In this document: positions 44,239 to 54,300 of the stretch, piece after piece
Layout: every line of letters begins with the position of its first letter
How positions within the stretch are numbered: position 1 is the first letter of the stretch
From: JANXQZ01 sp038225555
GTDB lineage: Bacteria; Acidobacteriota; Terriglobia; Bryobacterales; Bryobacteraceae
DNA length: 64,000 nucleotides
Assembly (NCBI GenBank): GCA_038225555.1
Contig: JBBRRB010000023.1
Coordinates: 31,135-95,134, forward strand
Direction: 5' to 3'
Made by a program: the position numbers and the translations under genes
The notes under the pieces: generated by a model
Told to the model about the DNA's origin: nothing
The model's input: only the letters and a program-made list of their open reading frames with translations
Databases searched by the model: none

Positions 44239-44271
44239 GATCTTCGGCTAAGCTACAATGAGCCTCTGTAT

Positions 44272-45816
44272 ATGCGATACGCGCTGCTCGGCCTGCTTCA
44301 AGTTGCTCTCTTGGCCAGCGCTGATGCCCAGACGGAACCATCTCTTCACGAACCGGCCGCGCAAAGCCGAAGAATTGCGTTAGTCATCTCAAATAGCAGC
44401 TACGCTCACCTGCCGCACATCCCCGGTGCAGTTGCCGAGGCTAAGTTGATAACCTCCGCGCTGGGTGCCGCAGGTTTCGAAATTATATCCATAGAGAACG
44501 CATCCTTGCAGGCTTTCGTCGATCTTCAAAAAAGCTTTTTCTCGAAACTCCAGGCGAAGGATGCATGCCTCTTCTACTTCACCGGTTACGCGATTCAGGC
44601 GGGCGACGATGATTTTCTCCTGCCGGTGGATTTCAAACCGGAAGTATCGGGAAGCCTGCGCAGCAGAGCCTACCCGGTCCTGCTCTTTGCGAAGACTTCC
44701 CAATTGAAGCAGGCCTCACCGAAGCTGATCTTTGTAGAGGCTTCTCGCCGAATCAACGCAACTCTAGCGGACGCAAGCCCTCCCGGCCTCTTGATTCCCG
44801 ACATAACGGACGTGAATGAAGTGCTCATCGCACTGTCCGCGGGAGCCAATCAATTCGTGGATACCCGTCCCGATGAGATCGGTTACTTCACGCGATCTTT
44901 GTCGGAGTACATATCCACAAAAGGATCGAGCGTTCTGGAACTCATGCCGAAGGTCTTAAAGGCGGTGCGGGCCTCTTCCGGGGATCAACAACAGCCCGCA
45001 TACAGCGCCAACATTACCGCGAACCTGCTATTCCGCGCGCCGGATCCGGCGATCGGGGTGGCCCACCAAAACCGGCGCGATCGCGAGCCTTATGTCTGGA
45101 TTCCACCGGGCAAGTTTCTCATGGGCTGCGCGCCTGGCGACGATAAGTGTCAAAAAGACGAGAAGCCGCAACACGAAGTCACGATTTCGAAGGGATTCTG
45201 GATGGGCCAAACCGAGGTGCGCGTCTCTTCTTACCAACATTTTGTTGCGGACGGTCCAAAGAAAAGCCGTAAGATGCCGGACGCTCCCGACTGGAACAAG
45301 AAGTGGAAGCTGGACAACCGACCGATCGCCAACATGCGCTGGGAAGACGCCCGGGACTACTGCGCCTGGGCAGCTGGAAGGCTCCCGACCGAAGCGGAGT
45401 GGGAATACGCGGCCCGCGCAGGCAAGTCGAATGAGATTTACCCCTTGAATTCTGAAAACAGCCGGGACAAGGCTAACTTTCATGGAAAGCAGGGCAACGA
45501 TAACTTTGACGATCCTGCGCCCGTGGGCAGTTTCGACGCGAACGCTTTCCAGTTATTCGATATGGCCGGGAACGTCTGGGAACTCGTGAACGATCTCTAC
45601 AGTGAGACTTCCTACGCGCAATCTCCCGCCGTAGATCCGCAAGGGGCGAGCGGGGGGAAAGAGCGTGTCGTCCGGGGAGGATCGTACGACAGCGATCCCA
45701 AAGAACACCTTCGGATATCAATCAGGAGGCACTTTCGCGGAACTGCCAACGCGACGGGGTTTCGCTGCGTGCTTGACGACAGCGCTGCAACCCGCCGCAC
45801 CCTGCAACTGCAATAA
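44272..45816 (+). CDS. Secreted caspase-like domain (catalytic positions altered) fused to an FGE-sulfatase domain
   Basis: 514 residues, with a signal peptide (LLQVALLASADAQ). Residues about 33-250 have the caspase/peptidase C14 layout: RRIALVISNSSYAHLP, AEAKLITSALGAAGF, LFYFTGYAIQAGDDDFLLPV and KLIFVEASRR. The catalytic His-Gly of the usual GHG is Y106 (GYA) and the DACR Cys is S158 (EASR), so protease activity is unlikely. Residues about 265-510 are a formylglycine-generating-enzyme (SUMF1) domain (VWIPPGKFLMG, RLPTEAEWEYAARAG, FDMAGNVWEL, VVRGGSYDSD, GFRCV). It follows the giant kinase by 33 bases and probably forms a unit with it. Confidence 0.85.
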   Translation: MRYALLGLLQVALLASADAQTEPSLHEPAAQSRRIALVISNSSYAHLPHIPGAVAEAKLITSALGAAGFEIISIENASLQAFVDLQKSFFSKLQAKDACLFYFTGYAIQAGDDDFLLPVDFKPEVSGSLRSRAYPVLLFAKTSQLKQASPKLIFVEASRRINATLADASPPGLLIPDITDVNEVLIALSAGANQFVDTRPDEIGYFTRSLSEYISTKGSSVLELMPKVLKAVRASSGDQQQPAYSANITANLLFRAPDPAIGVAHQNRRDREPYVWIPPGKFLMGCAPGDDKCQKDEKPQHEVTISKGFWMGQTEVRVSSYQHFVADGPKKSRKMPDAPDWNKKWKLDNRPIANMRWEDARDYCAWAAGRLPTEAEWEYAARAGKSNEIYPLNSENSRDKANFHGKQGNDNFDDPAPVGSFDANAFQLFDMAGNVWELVNDLYSETSYAQSPAVDPQGASGGKERVVRGGSYDSDPKEHLRISIRRHFRGTANATGFRCVLDDSAATRRTLQLQ

Positions 45817-45850
45817 GTAAAGCTTGTGGTATAAAGAGGATCTTGCACTA

Positions 45851-46507
45851 ATGAGGGTTTTCAAACAAATGCATAGACTGTTACTCCGCCGCTGCGCTAA
45901 CTTCCTTTTTCATGTGGTCCTGGCGACCGGCATTGTTGGATCGCCCGCCTTCAGCCAGTTTAAGCCCGTCAGGGCGAATAGCTTCGAATTCGGCGGGTTT
46001 GTCGGGTCCAGTTATGGAATCGACAAGTATCGAGTTATGGGAGGCGGAAATATCTCATACGCGATCAGCAGACGCATTCTTCCCTATGTGGAATACAGTT
46101 ACTTTCCCGGCCTCCCGAGATTTCAAACAACATTGCAAAACGGTGTCCGAACAGATACCGATGCTTTCTCTTACAATCTGCACGATATTCATGCAGGCGT
46201 CCATTACCGATTTACTTATCGCGAGTCGAAGCTGGTGCCGTATGCTGTATTCGGTCTAGGTCTGCTCCACTCTGGGACAGTTGAAGACACTGCAACCAAT
46301 TACGCCGTGCCTCCTGGAGCCCAGCCCCAAGTTACTCATCCGACTTTCCCGGGTACAACCAGTTTCGCCGTAAATTTCGGCGGCGGGCTGCGGTATTACT
46401 TCGACCAGAGGTGGGGAATCCGCGCCGAAGCCAAGGCGTATAAGCCGACGGGGACTTTCAATCAAACCTTTGGCAAAGTAGAGTTCGGCGTCTTCTATCA
46501 AAAGTAG
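45851..46507 (+). CDS. Outer-membrane beta-barrel protein
   Basis: 218 residues from ATG 45851 (GAGG upstream); a longer frame begins at 45824. A signal peptide ends in GSPAFSQ. The mature sequence alternates hydrophobic and polar residues in the style of an 8-stranded OmpA-like barrel (SFEFGGFVGSSYGIDKY, YVEYSYFPGL, AGVHYRFTYRE, FAVNFGGGLRYYFDQRWGI) and ends in FGVFYQK with the C-terminal aromatic pattern of barrel proteins. Cotranscription with the caspase-like gene is likely (35-base gap). Confidence 0.78.
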   Translation: MRVFKQMHRLLLRRCANFLFHVVLATGIVGSPAFSQFKPVRANSFEFGGFVGSSYGIDKYRVMGGGNISYAISRRILPYVEYSYFPGLPRFQTTLQNGVRTDTDAFSYNLHDIHAGVHYRFTYRESKLVPYAVFGLGLLHSGTVEDTATNYAVPPGAQPQVTHPTFPGTTSFAVNFGGGLRYYFDQRWGIRAEAKAYKPTGTFNQTFGKVEFGVFYQK

Positions 46508-46512
46508 CCGGG

Positions 46513-49500
46513 TTATTTCACCGCCATTGTCACGGCCCGGCTGGTCTGTCCCGCGGCGGTAATCGTAACGGGCACTGCCGGTCCGGGCACAACTCCTGTC
46601 GGAACTACGGCCTGAACGACATATCTGCCAACAGCTCCAACGGCTAGGGCTGCCGATCGCACGGTCGCCGGCACTCCACCAATCGTTGCCGTGACGGTGG
46701 CTATGGTAGCCAAAGGCTTCGATGTCACTTCGCCAACGCCAATGGCGCCCTGCAACGCACCGAGGCCGGTGCAAATAATATTAACTACATCGTTTGCCGA
46801 AGCCGGCGCGGTCTGATCGACCAATTGATTTGCCTGATTCACTATGTCTCCTTGGCCGCTCCCGTCCCCAGTGACATACTGGCCGGAACCGTCTATGTGT
46901 CTGGTGAAGATTCCCGGCATAGCTTTTGCCACAGTGATTCGATCGGCTGTCGAAACAGCGGATCCGTACGAGACTGACAGCTCGAATTGATCGTTCACAC
47001 TTACGTCGTAAGGTATCTGAGCGTTAATCTGACCTCCCTCCGCATAGCTAAGCGGGAGAAATCTGTCGCCTAGCTTCACCTGGGTCTTTCCAAGCGAAAG
47101 CGGCAGGTTCGAACCGTCCGGCACGGAGGACGCGGCGTCGCCGAGATTGCTTCCTTTCAGTGTGATGTAAGATCCCGGAGCAACCGGCAAGTTTGGCTGA
47201 AAGCTGGCTCCATTTTGAACTTCGCCGTTTTTAACGAGCGGGCTGGCAGAGGTCGATTGCACGTCTACCGGTATCATAAGGTGCGCATTGACAACCTTCG
47301 ATTTGCTGAAGTTGAAACCCTTGGCGCTGACATAGGCTGTGATGCGGGTGGGCGCCTTGGATTTGGCCGCCCAACTCCTGTTCCATTTGCCTTGACTGTT
47401 AGTAAGCGGAAGAGGAGAAGTTTCTTCGGATGTTGCAGGGGGCAAGCCGTAAAAATCGACCGATACGGTAAGGTCCGTATTGGCTGCAACAGGTTTTTGG
47501 CACCCGTCCAGCAGATAGACTTCTATGTTGGATGAGAGCCCGGTTACGGCTGCAAGGGGTGGTGCACTGCCGGGCATGAGCGTCAAGCTCTCCGAACAAG
47601 AGTCGCCCGACGCGGCCTTGGCGGCCGATCCCTTTGAAGTCGTCGCTCCACCCGAATCCGCTACCAGTGCAGTCACTTGAACTTCGCGGCTGCTTCCATC
47701 GCTAAACTGCAGCGTGATCTTCCCGGAATACGGTCCGCTGTCGGAATTGAGGTTGGAATAATCGGGCTGAACCACCATGCTGAGAGGTTCTCCCGGATTC
47801 AATGTGCCGGTCGTGGGCGTCTGTATCAGCCAATTCTGTCCATTCGTGACGCGAACCGCTTGGTAATCGAGCGGCTGAGACTGAACGTTGGCAAGCGAAA
47901 TCACTTGGGAACTCGGATTCTGACCGCTCGTTCCCGTAAAAATCAGGGCAGTCGAGGAAACGTCGGGCGGCTGCTTCGTTCCCGCTTTGAGAACATTCAA
48001 AACCGCAGTGACGGATTGGGTGGGATTTCCGTCCGCATGGACCTCGACTCTGGCGTAATAAGCGCCTGTAGCGAGTTGGGATGCTTGCGCTGGATCGATC
48101 GCCAGTTGCAGACTGGAAACGTCGGTGTACGGCTGCTGGACCATTCCGTTCATCGGACCCGCAAGCGCAAGCCAATCCTGGCTGAGTTGCAGGTCGGTTG
48201 ATTTATTAGCGCGCCAAGCCATCGAACCCTGGCCCACGTTCACAATGCCCACCGTCCTCGGAAGCGGAGCGCCGCCGCCTTCCACCATAGTGAAAGTGAT
48301 TCCAGAGTGGGATAGTTGCAACTTCGCCAGGGAAGCGTTTACGACGATGTTCACCGGCACGCTCGCTTGTCCAGCCGCTCCGGCATCGATCACCACTGCG
48401 TCGGAATAGGTGGATGGATCGAGCTGACTTGGATCGATGGCAACAGTGACCGATCCGGTCTGGTTCGCAGCGATGCAGTCGGAGGCGGCCGGATTCAGCC
48501 ACGAACTGCCTCCGCTGGTCGCCGCCGAATAACATAACTTCCCTCCACCTGTATTCGCGACGCTGATTGTCTTAGTGGTAAGCGTGTCGCCCTGAACGAA
48601 CGATCCGCTTAGCACCGACGCGCTCACGGATAATTTGGGAGCCTCCTCGGCGGCTACTTTGATTTGCACATTGACGGTGCGAGTGGGCGGGACAGCGCCT
48701 GACGCCGTAATCGTAATCGTTTGCTGATACGTGCCGGAAGCCAGGCCAGTGGGATCAAGCTGTACCTGCAGTCTCGCAGGCATGGCTCCAGCCACCGGAG
48801 TAATCTGCAGCATCGGACTCGATGACGACGCCGCATAAAGCAAACTGCGGACGGACGGGATGAGATCCAGCGCGACTGGATCGCTGATGGTGCCGTTCGA
48901 CTTTGCGGAAACAGAAAGAGAGTTCGCGCTGGGAGCAAACGTGGCGGAGATAGGAGATGCCGTGCGAATGCGATTATTCAAAACGTCGGCGATATACAGG
49001 GTGGCGCTCTTGCGGTCAAAGGCCAAACCCCACGGGAAATTTAACGATCCGCTGGTTGCCAGCCCGCCGTCTCCGGAGTATCCGCCAATCCCGTTTCCGG
49101 CAACAGTGTGAATGATTCCATCCGGAGTCACCTGATAAACGAGGTTGCTGGGAGCGTCCGAGAAGTAGACGTTTTGGGCAGCGTCAACGACGATCCCGGC
49201 AGGTCCCAAAAGTTTGACGCTGGTGGCAGGCTTGCCGTTTGCCGCAGCGCCCGATAATTGCCCGTTGCCCGCCAGAAGCGTTGCATTTACGAGGTCGGGG
49301 CTGTATTTCAACACGCGCCCGCTGTGGTATCCAGTAGCGTACAAGTTGCCTTGGTCGTCCAGCGCAATGCCAGCCACTCCGTTCAACCCAGCGCCGAACT
49401 CAACCGTGGAGATGGTTCCATTGCGGGTGAACTTGCGAATTCGGCTATTTGCGAAGTCGGCGACATAGATGTTGCCTTTGCCGTCAACCACGGTTTGGAC

Positions 49501-51048
49501 CGGCTCCAAACCAGCTTCCAGCGGATTCGCTCCTTGACTACCCGGATCGAAGCTTCCGTTACCCGCAATGATGTCCATCTGTCCGCCTAGCGTGAAACGG
49601 CGGACGAGCGCATTGCCCGTATCGGCGATGATGAAGCCGTCGCCGTCCGGCGTGGTGGCGAAAGGACTGTTCAAGCCCGAATCCAGTGCGGGGGCATGAT
49701 CTTTATCGAACTGGTCGGCGCCATTTCCAGCGATGATTTTCAGCGATCCGTCCGCTCCGGATAGGCGCACCACGTTGTTGTCAGTGTCGGTAATGATCAG
49801 GTTCCCGGTCGGATCGAGACTTACGCCGAAGGGATCGAATAGCGGCACTTGAAGACGGGGGCTGCCATTTCCTGAAGAGAGCAGGAGTCCATCGCCCGCC
49901 ACGGTGGCAATGTTTCCCTGGGTGTCGATCTTTCGCAAGCGGGAGTTGTCGCGGTCGGCGATGTAAAGTTCTTTGGAGACTGAAACCGCCAATCCAAAGG
50001 GACTCCACAAAATAGCCTGGCTTGCGCTCGATCCGTCGCCCTGAAACCCATAACTACCGTTGCCTGCGATGGTGGCAATGCTTCCTTGGGCGACAACTCG
50101 AATAGCATCGTTGTCCGTATCCGCGATATAAACGGTGTTGTCGCCGTCCACGGCGACGCCCGAGGGCGCACCCAGCGACGCTCTCGCGGCCGGGCCGCCA
50201 TCTCCGGCGTAGCCATGCTTGCCGTTACCGGCTATGGTGATCAATCGTCCATCGGACGTGACCTCCCGTATTTTATTGCCCCCCGCCTCTGCAATATACA
50301 AGTTGCCGAATGCATCGGTCGCTATGCCCTCAACGGAGTTTATCGCCGAACCGGCAGCGTTGGGCCCGTCTGGAGAATCGGCGGATACATTGGTACCCGC
50401 GATGGTGTTGATGTTGCCGTTGGGCGCGATCTTGCGGATCCGGTAATTGCCCGCATCGTTGATAAACACATTCCCAGCGGAGTCGACCGCGACGGAAATC
50501 GGATTGTTCAAGGAAGCCCTCAACGGATCTCCGGAGTCTCCTCCAAAGCGCGCCTGCCCGTCGCCCGCAAACGTAGTAATCACGTTGTTTTGCAGGTCGA
50601 CTTTGCGGATGCGATTGTTACCGGAATCGGCGATGTACAGATTACCTGCTGAATCGAATGCCACTCCGTGAGGTCGATTCAGCGAAGCGAGCGTAGGCGC
50701 ACCGCCGTCCCCCGAAAAACCTCCTCCCGACTTTCCTGAAAGGCTGCCATCGTTTGCCTTTGCTCCACCTAACCCCTGAATATTGTTGCCAGCAATAACG
50801 CGAGCCGTTCCGTCCGTCTCAACTCGAAGCACAAGGTGAAAAAACGGATCCGCAAACACGGGACGTCCGGATGGATCAAGCGCAACCGACGTGATTCTTC
50901 CCAGCGATCCGTTAAGGGCAGATTTTCCGTCCGCGCGGAAGAACGCGTCGCCGCCCGCAGCAGTACCGAGAATGCGTTGGGCATAGGCGGACGGGATGGG
51001 ATTCAGCAAGAAGGCAGTAATAAGCAGGGTGGATGAAAATTTGATCAC
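46513..51048 (-). CDS. Large secreted NHL-repeat protein with Solibacter-type C-terminal domain
   Basis: 1511 residues with a signal peptide (FLLNPIPSAYAQ). Residues about 30-720 are NHL repeats of a beta-propeller (VAVDSAGNVFINDAGNYRIR; GLAFDRKSATLYIADVLNN). The middle holds beta-sandwich domains of BACON type (LSVSAKSNGTISDPVALD). The last 230 residues are the TIGR03437-like Solibacter domain (NGASFQPNLPVAPGSYITLK, QINAQIPY, PAVPVTITAAGQ). Such proteins are exported and probably bind surface ligands or extracellular polymers. Convergent with the barrel gene (six bases apart). Confidence 0.85.
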   Translation of the reverse strand: MIKFSSTLLITAFLLNPIPSAYAQRILGTAAGGDAFFRADGKSALNGSLGRITSVALDPSGRPVFADPFFHLVLRVETDGTARVIAGNNIQGLGGAKANDGSLSGKSGGGFSGDGGAPTLASLNRPHGVAFDSAGNLYIADSGNNRIRKVDLQNNVITTFAGDGQARFGGDSGDPLRASLNNPISVAVDSAGNVFINDAGNYRIRKIAPNGNINTIAGTNVSADSPDGPNAAGSAINSVEGIATDAFGNLYIAEAGGNKIREVTSDGRLITIAGNGKHGYAGDGGPAARASLGAPSGVAVDGDNTVYIADTDNDAIRVVAQGSIATIAGNGSYGFQGDGSSASQAILWSPFGLAVSVSKELYIADRDNSRLRKIDTQGNIATVAGDGLLLSSGNGSPRLQVPLFDPFGVSLDPTGNLIITDTDNNVVRLSGADGSLKIIAGNGADQFDKDHAPALDSGLNSPFATTPDGDGFIIADTGNALVRRFTLGGQMDIIAGNGSFDPGSQGANPLEAGLEPVQTVVDGKGNIYVADFANSRIRKFTRNGTISTVEFGAGLNGVAGIALDDQGNLYATGYHSGRVLKYSPDLVNATLLAGNGQLSGAAANGKPATSVKLLGPAGIVVDAAQNVYFSDAPSNLVYQVTPDGIIHTVAGNGIGGYSGDGGLATSGSLNFPWGLAFDRKSATLYIADVLNNRIRTASPISATFAPSANSLSVSAKSNGTISDPVALDLIPSVRSLLYAASSSSPMLQITPVAGAMPARLQVQLDPTGLASGTYQQTITITASGAVPPTRTVNVQIKVAAEEAPKLSVSASVLSGSFVQGDTLTTKTISVANTGGGKLCYSAATSGGSSWLNPAASDCIAANQTGSVTVAIDPSQLDPSTYSDAVVIDAGAAGQASVPVNIVVNASLAKLQLSHSGITFTMVEGGGAPLPRTVGIVNVGQGSMAWRANKSTDLQLSQDWLALAGPMNGMVQQPYTDVSSLQLAIDPAQASQLATGAYYARVEVHADGNPTQSVTAVLNVLKAGTKQPPDVSSTALIFTGTSGQNPSSQVISLANVQSQPLDYQAVRVTNGQNWLIQTPTTGTLNPGEPLSMVVQPDYSNLNSDSGPYSGKITLQFSDGSSREVQVTALVADSGGATTSKGSAAKAASGDSCSESLTLMPGSAPPLAAVTGLSSNIEVYLLDGCQKPVAANTDLTVSVDFYGLPPATSEETSPLPLTNSQGKWNRSWAAKSKAPTRITAYVSAKGFNFSKSKVVNAHLMIPVDVQSTSASPLVKNGEVQNGASFQPNLPVAPGSYITLKGSNLGDAASSVPDGSNLPLSLGKTQVKLGDRFLPLSYAEGGQINAQIPYDVSVNDQFELSVSYGSAVSTADRITVAKAMPGIFTRHIDGSGQYVTGDGSGQGDIVNQANQLVDQTAPASANDVVNIICTGLGALQGAIGVGEVTSKPLATIATVTATIGGVPATVRSAALAVGAVGRYVVQAVVPTGVVPGPAVPVTITAAGQTSRAVTMAVK

Positions 51049-51245
51049 AGCAGCCTCGAGTCATGCAAGAGCTTCTACATTAGTGTGGCGCGGAACCCAA
51101 GTTTTGTCCACGCGCTAAAAGCGAACTGGCGTAAATAGTCGACTCACCCATCTCATCCGTGAGACAGCACTAACTCAAAATCGACCGTAATATAGCCTAA
51201 AAGCCACCACTTTCGTCCGAAATATTTGCGCCAGTCTACTTGTGT

Positions 51246-51259
51246 GTAGTATATTCTAC
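51246..51259. promoter_or_regulatory. GTAG...CTAC site upstream of the SBBP gene
   Basis: GTAGTATATTCTAC; its complement GTAGAATATACTAC differs from the second PadR operator at 57.8 kb (GTAGAATATCTAC) by one extra base. It lies 44 bases before the ATG of the SBBP gene. Regulation by the PadR protein is a possibility, not shown. Confidence 0.35.
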
Positions 51260-51302
51260 CAGACGTCTGCGAATCCAATACGTAACTTCAGGAGTTATCT
51301 TA

Positions 51303-54300
51303 ATGCAGCTTGACAACATCGGGAAGCTTGGCAAGATGTTTGGTTGTTTGTACTTGCTCGCCACCCTACCCGCGTATCTCCACGGGGCTGAAACTCCCAC
51401 TGCCGCCCAAGTGTTAGCCAAGTACGGAAACGTGCCTATCGGATTTGAAGCGAACAAGGGACAGGCTGACGCCAACGTTCGCTTTCTCGCGCACAACGGG
51501 CGGTCCACCCTCCTTCTCACGCCTAACAAAGCGATCCTGAAGTTCGATCAATCTCAGGTGAGCATGCAAATCGTGGATGCGAAGAATTCTCCCGAACTTG
51601 CCGCCGCGGATCGACAAGCTGCCAAGACCAACTACTTTCTAGGGAACGATCCTAAACACTGGGTGACCGACGTCCCGCGCTACGGGCGAGTGAACTACAG
51701 CGGCATTTACGACCGTGTGAATCTAAGCTTCTACGGCAACGGCCGGGAGCTTGAGTATGATTGGGTGATCCTGCCCGGCGGCGACCCGAATCGGATCAGG
51801 ACCCGTTACGAGGGCGTAGACAGTCTGCGGGTGGATGCCAACGGCGATCTGGTGCTGAGCACGAAAGACGGCGAACTCCGGCACCGCAAGCCCTTGGTCT
51901 ACCAAACCATTAACGGGAAGAAGAAACAGATCGAAGGCGTGTTCGCCCTGCGCGGGAAGAGCGAAGTGGGCTTCCGCGTGGGAGCTTATGACCGGACGCA
52001 ACCTCTCACAGTCGACCCGATTCTCGCGTATGCAAGTTATCTGGGGGGCTCAAAAGTGGACCAAGCGTACGGCGTAGCTGTTGACAACAACGGTAGCGCC
52101 TACGTCACAGGCAATACGAATTCGCTGAACTTTCCAGCCCTGCCGGTTCAGTCGGCGCCGGCACACGTGAATGGAAGCTGCAAGCACGATTATTACAGCT
52201 CAACAAATCGAGACTTCACACTTCGGGAAACATGCAACGATATTTTCGTTTCGAAATTTAACCAGGACGGCACCCTCGCCTATTCAACCTACATAGGCGG
52301 CAGCGGAGACGACGGCGCTACCGGCATTGCAGTGGATGCGTCTGGAAACGCCTATATCGCCGGAGCCAGCGGATCCAGCGATTTTCCACCCGTAAACGCT
52401 GTTCAGCCGCAATTTCATAGCGGCCCGAACGGCGATGCAGTGCTTTTCAAGCTCGATCCAACCGGGAGCAGACTGCTGTTCTCGACGTACTTTGGAGGGT
52501 CGGGTTCAGATGATGCGAGTGGGATCGCGCTGGATGTTTCCGGGGTCTATATCACCGGCAACACTTTTTCTTCCGATTTTCATACGGTCGGTTCTATTTA
52601 TCCATTCGTCGCGCCCGACCTTTTTGGCAATGCCTTCATCGCCAAGTTTAGAGTGGACGGGTCACTCATCTATTCCACTTTTGTTTGCGACCATTGCAAA
52701 TCGAACTCCATTGATGTCGATGCAAACGGGGTGGCCTACATAGTCGGGGCAGTCCAGCCGAATGCGAATGCAATCCACACAAACGCCAAATCCTACCAGC
52801 GCAATTACGTGGGCGGGGATGATGACGCCTTTGCGCTGGCGCTGGATCCTGGAGCAACGACATTGCTCTATTCCACATATCTTGGGGGTGGCGCCGACGA
52901 CGAAGCCAAAGTGATCAAAGTTGATCGTTCTAGCGGCATCGCGATCGTCGGCGGAATTACGTTTGGCCCGGCGACGTCCAACCCGCCGTTCAATTACACG
53001 CCGTTTCCAACGACCCCCACGGCTTTTCAAGCCAGTCGGAAGGTTTGCCTCTCCGGAGCTCCTTGCACAGGGAGCGGTGACGGCTTCGTGGTGAAACTTG
53101 GCCCCCCAACCGGCGCTCAGCCGGGCAACTTGCTGGCGTCCACCTTAATCGGTGGAACCCAAATGGCAAATAATTCCACCGGTGCAGCGGCTTCCACTAT
53201 TTACGTGTCAAGCCAAACAGGCCAATATATCACCGGGTTCAATCAGAACGCGAACGTGGCGCTCCTGCCACTCAATATCTCGGGCCAGCCCATTTCAATA
53301 GCTACCGATTTGTCCGGCAATGTTTACACCGGAGTCTTCCCTTCGGGAGCTGCAGGCGACACGGTGCAGAAGTTCACTGCCGGCGGTTTATCGCTGGGAA
53401 CTTTCGCCACCCTTCCCGCGAATGTTAGCGGTCCGTTTGGCCTCGCACTCGACCCAGCCGGCAACCTCTATGTCAGTTCATTGACCAACAACGTGATCGA
53501 GAAGTTTGACAGCCAAGGGCATTTTATAGGAACGCTGGCTGCCATCAACTCGCCCCGGGGACTGATGTTCGATCCGTTTGGAACCCTCTTCGTAGTCAGT
53601 TCTTTTGGAAGCGGCGCGGTATATGAGATTACCGACCTAACCACGCTGAATCAGAGTCCGAACCCCAAAATCACGACCGGTTTCGCCGACCCGCGCTACG
53701 CCGCCTTTGACCAAAATGGGGCCCTCCTCGTTTCCAATACGAATGGAGGCGATTTTGCCGGCTACATTCAAAAATACACCCTGGACAATGGAGCCATGAC
53801 TGCTTCCACGCGCTACGCGTCGGGCTTGCGCGGTCCAAATGGCCTCGGATTCGATGCGCTTGGCAACTTATACGTAGCCGAATACTTTGGCAATGACATA
53901 CGCAAATATAATGCCTCCGGGATCGACCAAGGGGTTTTCAAGAGCAACATTACAACTCCCAATGGACTCACAGTCATCAACGCTCCCGGCCAAGGCGTGC
54001 CTTTCGAAACCAAGGTATTCGGCCTCACATTCGATCCCCAGGGAAATATCTTCGCTTCCGGCTACACGATTTGCACCGATGCCATTTTCAACGTTGCCGC
54101 CGTCCAACCCGCCAATGCCGGAGGTGAGGACGTTTTCATATTGAAGTTCAATTCCAACCTGTCTGGCCCACTGCTGTTTTCTTCCTATTTTGGAGGAACC
54201 GGTGACGATTGGGCGCACGGCATGACATCGGATGCGTCCGGCGGAATCTACGTGGTCGGTTACACTACCCAGCCGACCTCGCAATCCACCGGTTTTCCGA

